From Chloroflexota bacterium (GTDB lineage Bacteria > Chloroflexota > Dehalococcoidia > JAUQQI01): 11,401 nucleotides of DNA. Shown piece after piece: positions 7,508-11,401 of the stretch. Within the stretch, counting starts at the first letter, position 1, and each line of letters starts with the position of its first letter. Made by a program: the position numbers and the translations under genes. Below the pieces are notes generated by a model, which was not told the origin of the DNA, did no database searches, and saw only the letters and a program-made list of their open reading frames with translations. The stretch lies in NCBI GenBank assembly GCA_030549955.1, contig JAUQQI010000017.1:1-11401 (forward strand), in the 5' to 3' direction.

Positions 7508-7590
7508 CCTGATTTTTCGCCTACTCAGCCAGCTAGTCCAACGTTCAGAGGGATTTTTCGGTGCGAACGATGTTTAGGGGCGGCCGAGCC

Positions 7591-8181
7591 TTACTCCGGT
7601 GGACCACCAGGGGCCTGGGTCGGGAGTCTGCCGAGGCTAAACGCGCTTACCGCCCGGTAGGTTGCCCCGGTTGGGCTGAGGCGGCTCTCCATCAGGACAA
7701 CTTCTCGGACCCGCATCCGGCCTACCTGCTGGCGGGCGAGGCCTTCGTTGACGGGGGGAAAGTTTGCCGGGATTCTGAGTCGGCCCAGGGTAATATGGGG
7801 CACGAATTCGCGGCCTTCCGGGGCAAAGCCCAGGCCCTCCAGGCTCACCTCAACCTGCCGTTGCAGCCGAGCTAGACGACCGGTCGGCTCCTTCACCCCA
7901 ACCCAAACCACCCGGGCCCGGCGTTCGCTGGGAAAGCAGCCGAGCCCTTCGAGTTTAAGTTCAAAGGGTTCGACCCCGGCCACCGCCTCCGCCAGGGCTC
8001 TAACCACCGCGTCGACCTTATTAGCCCCGACTTCCCCCAGGAACTTCAGGGTGAGGTGGATGCCGCTCGGGTCGACCCAGCGGACGTCGGCCCCAGGCCA
8101 TGCCCGCCGCAGCTGGCCTTGGAGGTCTGCCAGAGCCGCCTTTAACTCCGCATTCAGGTCAATCGCAACAAAGAGTCTCAC
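7591..8181 (-). CDS. thpR: RNA 2',3'-cyclic phosphodiesterase / 2'-5' RNA ligase family
   Basis: This is a 196-residue member of the 2H phosphoesterase superfamily, close to the family's usual ~180-200 residues. The two catalytic motifs are present: HLTL (H42, T44) in HLTLKFLGEV and HITL (H129, T131) in PHITLGRLR. The N-terminus MRLFVAIDL is typical of ThpR. Family members hydrolyse 2',3'-cyclic phosphate ends of RNA to 2'-phosphate and can ligate tRNA halves in vitro; the cellular role is poorly known. It starts at GTG (8181), four bases overlapping the amidohydrolase stop (GTGA), with GGAGGGG upstream, so the two genes are co-translated. The last ~20 residues are Pro/Gly-rich and probably unstructured. 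Confidence 0.93.
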   Translation of the reverse strand: MRLFVAIDLNAELKAALADLQGQLRRAWPGADVRWVDPSGIHLTLKFLGEVGANKVDAVVRALAEAVAGVEPFELKLEGLGCFPSERRARVVWVGVKEPTGRLARLQRQVEVSLEGLGFAPEGREFVPHITLGRLRIPANFPPVNEGLARQQVGRMRVREVVLMESRLSPTGATYRAVSAFSLGRLPTQAPGGPPE

Positions 8182-9047
8182 CGGGTCCCCTCCAGCCCGA
8201 GGAGCCTGCAGGCATTCGTGCCGAAGAATTTCCAGGCCTCCGGCGAGTCGCCGGTCGGCGAAAGGCCAGCCCGACCCAGGTAGTCGAGCATCCGACTGTA
8301 GCCTATCAGGGGGAAGTCAGTCCCGAACAATAGCCTATCCGGGCCGACGATGCCGGCCACAATCCGGACCGCCTCCGGTTCATAGAGAAAGGGCAGGGCT
8401 GCCGTATCGAACCACACGTTTCGCAAAGCCGCCTTCACCTCGGGCATCAGTCCGTAGAACGGCAGGCCGCCCCCCAGGTGGGCGAAGACAAACCTGACGT
8501 CAGGAAAAAGGCTGTAAAGCCGTTCGAGACGCTGGGGCCAGACCGTCCCCTTCCCCGGATAGGAGTGGCCGACGGGCTCACTGGCGTGGACGACAACGAA
8601 AAAACCCAGGCGGGCTGCTGCCGAAACGATGGGGCCGAGGCCCTCCGGGCGGTCCAGGTCGAGGCCCTGGCCGTCGGGCATGATTTCCCCAAGGCCGACC
8701 GCCCCGGCCCGGGCCGCCCGCTCCAGCTCGGCAATGGCCGCAACCGGGTCAGCGAAGGGCACCATGACGCAGGGGTAGACCCGGCCTGGGAACCGCCGGC
8801 CGGCCTCGAGCAAATAATCATTAGTTCGGCGGCAGAGGTCCGGGTCCGACCAGCCGAAGTTCATGGCTACCGCCGCCCGAATTCCGGCCTCATCCAGGGC
8901 CGCGACCAGGTCCTCGGCGGTGGCGAGCCGGGCCGAGCGGCGGCCGTAGAGCCAGGCGAAGTAACGGTCCCGGTCGAAGACCGCCTCCCGCCGGGCAACG
9001 ATTTCCGGCGGGAAGATGTGCACGTGAAAGTCGATGATCCCGGCCAT
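8178..9047 (-). CDS. Amidohydrolase-2 family (ACMSD-like) metal-dependent hydrolase or decarboxylase
   Basis: This is a 289-residue TIM-barrel enzyme of the PF04909 type. The metal site is recognisable: HxH at H8/H10 (IIDFHVHIFPPE), H154 (VVVHASEP), H190 (FVFAHLGGG) and D244 (LLFGTDFP). The C-terminal FFGTNACRLLGL matches the usual family ending. Members hydrolyse C-N or C-O bonds or decarboxylate aromatic acids; the substrate here cannot be read from sequence. The second-strand position shows E121 (GEIMP) where many relatives have a K-[IL]-H motif. The start at 9047 places the HxH motif at residue 8, as usual, but the ribosome binding site is weak. It leads a two-gene unit with thpR; the pairing has no obvious metabolic logic. 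Confidence 0.88.
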   Translation of the reverse strand: MAGIIDFHVHIFPPEIVARREAVFDRDRYFAWLYGRRSARLATAEDLVAALDEAGIRAAVAMNFGWSDPDLCRRTNDYLLEAGRRFPGRVYPCVMVPFADPVAAIAELERAARAGAVGLGEIMPDGQGLDLDRPEGLGPIVSAAARLGFFVVVHASEPVGHSYPGKGTVWPQRLERLYSLFPDVRFVFAHLGGGLPFYGLMPEVKAALRNVWFDTAALPFLYEPEAVRIVAGIVGPDRLLFGTDFPLIGYSRMLDYLGRAGLSPTGDSPEAWKFFGTNACRLLGLEGTR

Positions 9048-9099
9048 CAGGGTTAGCTCTTATCGTCGCCGTCAGCCGGCGTTGGCCGTCTGTTACCAG

Positions 9100-9105
9100 A
9101 GGATA
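9100..9105 (-). promoter_or_regulatory. Candidate extended -10 of the amidohydrolase-thpR unit
   Basis: The minus strand reads TGCTATCCT, that is a TGn extension followed by TATCCT (4 of 6 consensus bases). It lies about 53 bases before the amidohydrolase ATG. No good -35 element is present: the stretch 17-18 bases upstream falls in the inverted repeat at 9123-9147. This is tentative. Confidence 0.3.
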
Positions 9106-9122
9106 GCATGTTTTAAGGCCCG

Positions 9123-9147
9123 GCCGAAATAGCCGCCTCATTTCGGC
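9123..9147. repeat. Inverted repeat between divergent promoters, candidate operator
   Basis: GCCGAAAT (9123-9130) and ATTTCGGC (9140-9147) are perfect 8-base inverted arms separated by 9 bases. A second, shifted pair, ATAGCC (9129-9134) and GGCTAT (9145-9150), overlaps them. The element lies just before the plus-strand -10 of the UPF0104 gene and at the -35 distance of the minus-strand amidohydrolase promoter, so one protein bound here could affect both. No regulator gene is adjacent. Confidence 0.45.
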
Positions 9148-9153
9148 TATAAT
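9148..9153 (+). promoter_or_regulatory. -10 element of the UPF0104 gene, leaderless spacing
   Basis: A perfect TATAAT ends nine bases before the ATG at 9163 and no Shine-Dalgarno sequence lies between them. A start site at the usual 6-8 bases downstream would fall at about 9159-9162, making the mRNA leaderless or nearly so. No clear -35 hexamer is seen. Confidence 0.6.
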
Positions 9154-9162
9154 CGGCAGAAA

Positions 9163-10140
9163 ATGCGGTATTTGAGGCTTATCCTCGGCCTGGTTATAAG
9201 CGGGGCGGCCCTCTTGCTGGCCCTGCGGGAGGTCGACCTCCGTCTGGCGTTCGAAGCCCTGGGCCGGGTCCGGCCCGACCTGGCCGGCCTCGCCCTGCTC
9301 CTTGTGCTCGCCTCACTGGTGGCCCGGGCCTGGCGCTGGCAGGCCCTCTTCCCGGTTAAAGTTCGGCCGCCGACTGGTCGGCTCTTTAACCTGTTCGCCC
9401 TGAGCTACCTGGTGAACAACCTCCTGCCGGGACGGGCGGGCGATTTCGCCCGGGCCGGTGCCCTGGCCTACCTGGAAAAGGCTCCCTTTTCGCTTGTATT
9501 CGCGACCATCGTGGTCGAGAAGCTCCTCGACCTGGCCATTACCGTCGCCGTCGTCGGACTTCTGGCCGGAACTTTACCAGTTCCCCAGTATATGGCCGAA
9601 GCGGTTCGGTGGACGGCCGCCTTAACCGCCGCCGGCCTGGTCGGATTCGGCCTCTTCGGCCGGTTCGGACCCAAAATCCTCAGCCGGGTCCGGCTTCCGG
9701 CCTTTGTCCCGGTTAGCCGCCTGCTGACCGCGGCCGCAGAGGGGGCCGCGGTGCTGAGCTCCGCTCGGCCCTTTACCTTGGCCCTGTTCTGGTCGGGAGT
9801 CACCTGGGGCCTTAACGGCCTAGTGATGCTTCTTTTAGGCGCAGCCTTTGGTCTGTATCTGTCGTTTCCCGCCAGCCTGCTCCTCATTGCCCTCGTCTCC
9901 CTGGCGATGCTGGTCCCGGCCTCTCCCGGCTACGTCGGGGTTTACCACCTGAGCGTCGTGGTCATCCTGGAGCTTTTTGGCTTTGACCGGACCCGCGCCT
10001 TTGCGTTTGCCTTCGGCTCGCACCTGTTAATTTATGTCTTTGGCCTGAACCTTTTCGGGCTGGTCGGCCTCTGGCGGGAAGCCCTCGACGTCGGGTCCGT
10101 TCTCGGATTGAGAGGCGCCGGGGCCCGGCCGCCGGCCTAG
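9163..10140 (+). CDS. UPF0104 / MprF-flippase-type integral membrane protein
   Basis: This 325-residue protein has about 7-8 predicted hydrophobic helices and no soluble domain. The motifs LVNNLLPGRAGDFARA (residues ~83-98) and LVPASPGYVGVYH (~249-261) are hallmarks of the lysylphosphatidylglycerol synthase TM region (PF03706, also called UPF0104 or AglD-like). In MprF this part flips a modified lipid across the membrane. Stand-alone copies such as this one lack the aminoacyl-transfer domain, and their cargo is generally unknown. The ATG at 9163 follows a TATAAT by nine bases with no ribosome binding site. The stop TAG overlaps the stop of the convergent kinase gene by 3 shared bases within 10137-10140, leaving no room for a terminator. 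The family call is firm; the function is open. Confidence 0.9.
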   Translation: MRYLRLILGLVISGAALLLALREVDLRLAFEALGRVRPDLAGLALLLVLASLVARAWRWQALFPVKVRPPTGRLFNLFALSYLVNNLLPGRAGDFARAGALAYLEKAPFSLVFATIVVEKLLDLAITVAVVGLLAGTLPVPQYMAEAVRWTAALTAAGLVGFGLFGRFGPKILSRVRLPAFVPVSRLLTAAAEGAAVLSSARPFTLALFWSGVTWGLNGLVMLLLGAAFGLYLSFPASLLLIALVSLAMLVPASPGYVGVYHLSVVVILELFGFDRTRAFAFAFGSHLLIYVFGLNLFGLVGLWREALDVGSVLGLRGAGARPPA

Positions 10141-10622
10141 AGCTTGTAGCCGATCCGGCGCAGGAACTCCTTGCGCCAGGCGATGTCCTCGTCGCCCTCG
10201 ACCCCGAGCGGCGAGCCCCCGTCCACCACCCCCAGGATGCCCCGGCCCTGCTCGGTCTCGGCGATAATCACCTGGACGGGGTTTGCGGTGGCACAGAAGA
10301 GCCGGACGATTTCGGGGACGAGCTTAAGGCTGTTGAGGACGTTGATCGGGTAAAAGCCCGGAGCCAGGCAGAGGACGAAGGAGTGGCCGGCCCCGATGAG
10401 CAGGGCGTTTTTCTTGGCCAGCTCGGTCATCGCCTCATCGGTGCCAGCCCAGCGCACGAGCCGCTTTCCGGAGGACTCGCAGAAGGCAAACCCGAATTTG
10501 ATCCCCGGCACCGCCGAGAACAGGGCCTCGTAGACGTCCTCAACGGTCTTTATAAAATGGCTCTGGCCGATGATGACGTTCACGTCGGCCGGCTTCTCGA
10601 TGTTGACAACCTTCAGCTCCAT
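10137..10622 (-). CDS. Adenosine-specific kinase family protein (PF04008)
   Basis: This 161-residue protein begins MELKVVNIEKPADVNVIIGQ and runs through FIKTVEDVYEAL, PGIKFGFAFCESSG and GHSFVLCLAPGFYPINVLN, patterns I associate with the small adenosine-specific kinase family, whose name comes from archaeal structural work. The in vivo role is weakly established. The start was taken at 10622 because GGAGGG (10628-10633) lies five bases upstream; an in-frame ATG at 10658 adds only 12 residues and coincides with the promoter. The gene is divergent from gltX across a 71-base gap and convergent with the UPF0104 gene, with which it shares stop-codon bases. Confidence 0.85.
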   Translation of the reverse strand: MELKVVNIEKPADVNVIIGQSHFIKTVEDVYEALFSAVPGIKFGFAFCESSGKRLVRWAGTDEAMTELAKKNALLIGAGHSFVLCLAPGFYPINVLNSLKLVPEIVRLFCATANPVQVIIAETEQGRGILGVVDGGSPLGVEGDEDIAWRKEFLRRIGYKL

Positions 10623-10656
10623 CGGGACCCTCCGCAGGCCATCCGCTTTTAAAGCC

Positions 10657-10662
10657 ATTATA
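10657..10662 (-). promoter_or_regulatory. Extended -10 promoter of the adenosine-specific kinase gene
   Basis: The minus strand reads TGGTATAAT: a perfect TATAAT with a TGn extension. The predicted start near 10650 gives a leader of about 28 bases containing the ribosome binding site at 10628-10633. No good -35 is seen, which is usual for extended -10 promoters. Confidence 0.6.
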
Positions 10663-10677
10663 CCAAGCCGGATTTGC

Positions 10678-10683
10678 TAGAAT
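10678..10683 (+). promoter_or_regulatory. Extended -10 promoter of gltX, leaderless spacing
   Basis: The plus strand reads TGCTAGAAT: a TGn extension and TAGAAT (5 of 6 consensus bases). Only ten bases separate it from the gltX ATG, with no Shine-Dalgarno sequence, so transcription would begin at or within a few bases of the start codon. It is back-to-back with the kinase promoter 15 bases away. Confidence 0.5.
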
Positions 10684-10693
10684 GTGACCGGGT

Positions 10694-11401
10694 ATGTCGC
10701 AGCAGGTTCGGACCCGTTTTGCCCCGAGCCCGACCGGCTTTCTCCACGTCGGGAACATCCGGACGGCCCTCTTCAGCTGGCTCTGGGCCCGGCACAACGG
10801 GGGCACCTTTATCCTCCGCATCGAAGATACCGACCGGGACCGGATCGTCTCCGGCGCCCTCGAATCGATCCTCGAGAGCCTGCGCTGGCTGGGCCTCCAC
10901 TGGGACGAGGGGCCGGAAGTCGGCGGTCCCTACGGGCCCTACTTCCAGTCCCAGCGCCTCGACCTTTACCGGCAGGTCGCCGAGGAGCTTATCAGCCGGG
11001 GCCACGCCTACCGCTGCTACTGCACCCCCGAGCGGCTTGAGGCCCTCCGGGCCGAGCAGCGGGCCCGGGGCGAACCGCCCGGCTACGACCGCCGCTGCCG
11101 CTATCTAACTGCCGGGGAGCGGGCCGAACTCGAGCGGCAGGGTCTGCCCTCAGTCGTCCGCTTCAAGATGCCCCTCGACGGCACGACCGCAGTTCCCGAC
11201 CTGCTCCGGGGCGAAATCGTCTTTGAAAATGCCAGATTCGACGACCACGTCCTGCTCAAGTCCGACGGCTACCCGACCTACCACCTGGCGGTGGTTGTCG
11301 ACGACCACTACATGCGGATAACTCACGTCATTCGGGGGGACGAGTGGATTCCGTCGGCCCCGAGACACGTCCTCCTCTACCGGGCCCTGGACTGGGAGAT
11401 G
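10694..11401 (+). CDS. gltX: Glutamyl-tRNA synthetase, N-terminal part
   Basis: These are the first 236 codons of a class I aminoacyl-tRNA synthetase that attaches glutamate to tRNA; the gene continues past the window. The HIGH-equivalent motif lies in RFAPSPTGFLHVGNIRTALF (8-27), followed by LRIEDTDRDR (41-50) and the GluRS stretches YPTYHLAVVVDD and THVIRGDEWIPSAPRH. The KMSKS loop is beyond the edge. Cysteines 108, 110 and 135 match the zinc-site cysteines of E. coli GluRS, but the fourth position (His in E. coli) is Tyr137. Whether the enzyme is discriminating or also charges tRNA-Gln cannot be judged here. The ATG follows a candidate -10 by ten bases without a ribosome binding site. Confidence 0.96.
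   Translation, partial: MSQQVRTRFAPSPTGFLHVGNIRTALFSWLWARHNGGTFILRIEDTDRDRIVSGALESILESLRWLGLHWDEGPEVGGPYGPYFQSQRLDLYRQVAEELISRGHAYRCYCTPERLEALRAEQRARGEPPGYDRRCRYLTAGERAELERQGLPSVVRFKMPLDGTTAVPDLLRGEIVFENARFDDHVLLKSDGYPTYHLAVVVDDHYMRITHVIRGDEWIPSAPRHVLLYRALDWEM

Larger units (their letters stand above)
7272..7590. other. Long leader/intergenic region before the GGDEF-EAL gene, with potential RNA structure
   Basis: These 319 bases carry no recognised gene. Four complementary pairs were found by eye: GACGGAC (7367-7373) with GTCCGTC (7470-7476); GAGGCCGA (7386-7393) with TCGGCCTC (7451-7458); GTCAGA (7407-7412) with TCTGAC (7463-7468); and CATTG (7419-7423) with CAATG (7458-7462). The first pair encloses the others, and the second is crossed by the third and fourth, which is a pseudoknot arrangement. 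No known riboswitch consensus, including c-di-GMP classes, was recognised. Closer to thpR, the 9-mer GATTTTTCG occurs twice (7511-7519 and 7552-7560). GC-rich DNA gives chance complementarity, so the fold is a hypothesis. Confidence 0.4.

Noticed and set aside
7561..7875. A plus-strand frame opposite the end of thpR
   Set aside because: It is antisense to a gene with both HxTx motifs; no promoter or ribosome binding site supports it.
1..11401. tRNA or rRNA genes, CRISPR arrays, insertion sequences, attachment sites
   Set aside because: Read for characteristic motifs and repeats on both strands; none was found, though short or degenerate elements could be missed by eye.

Overview
The window is a GC-rich (roughly 60% or more by eye), gene-dense bacterial chromosomal segment with strong Shine-Dalgarno sites, many 4-base gene overlaps and no sign of phage, transposon, CRISPR or plasmid functions. 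A lipoprotein-type TroA binding protein, a three-domain DtxR-family regulator, an adenosine-specific kinase (common in thermophilic bacteria and archaea) and the composition suggest a high-GC, possibly thermophilic Bacillota or a neighbouring uncultured lineage. That assignment is inference with low confidence.

Bases 1-3995 (minus strand) hold a metal-import operon read in the order regulator, binding protein, ATPase, permease, second permease (mntR/troR-troA-troB-troC-troD). The second permease runs off the window edge. One sigma-70-like promoter (TTGACA, 17 bases, TATTCT) lies in front of the regulator, and a TCTTA-CGT-TAAGA dyad covers its -10 element. The layout suggests a Mn-responsive DtxR-type repressor controlling itself and an Mn/Zn ABC importer. 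The troC permease carries about 100 extra C-terminal residues that read like a DtxR-type winged helix, recalling the Chlamydia YtgCR fusion.

Bases 3996-7590 (minus strand) contain a GAF-GAF-PAS-GGDEF-EAL cyclic-di-GMP enzyme with both active sites and the inhibitory site apparently intact. A small unrecognised ORF follows it. An unusual 319-base leader region precedes it, with complementary segments that can form a closed, pseudoknot-like fold.

Bases 7591-9047 (minus strand) hold an amidohydrolase-2 family gene overlapping an RNA 2',3'-cyclic phosphodiesterase gene (thpR). Diverging from them is a UPF0104/MprF-type membrane protein (9163-10140, plus). Its stop codon overlaps the stop of a convergent adenosine-specific kinase gene (10137-10622, minus). 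The window ends in the first 236 codons of gltX (plus strand).

The most noteworthy signals are: (1) the permease-DtxR-like fusion beside a free DtxR regulator; (2) two plus-strand genes, UPF0104 and gltX, whose -10 elements end 9-10 bases before the ATG with no ribosome binding site, consistent with leaderless mRNAs; (3) the possible structured RNA before the c-di-GMP gene; and (4) an inverted repeat between the divergent promoters at about 9123-9147. Nothing here is convincing as a wholly new multi-gene system.
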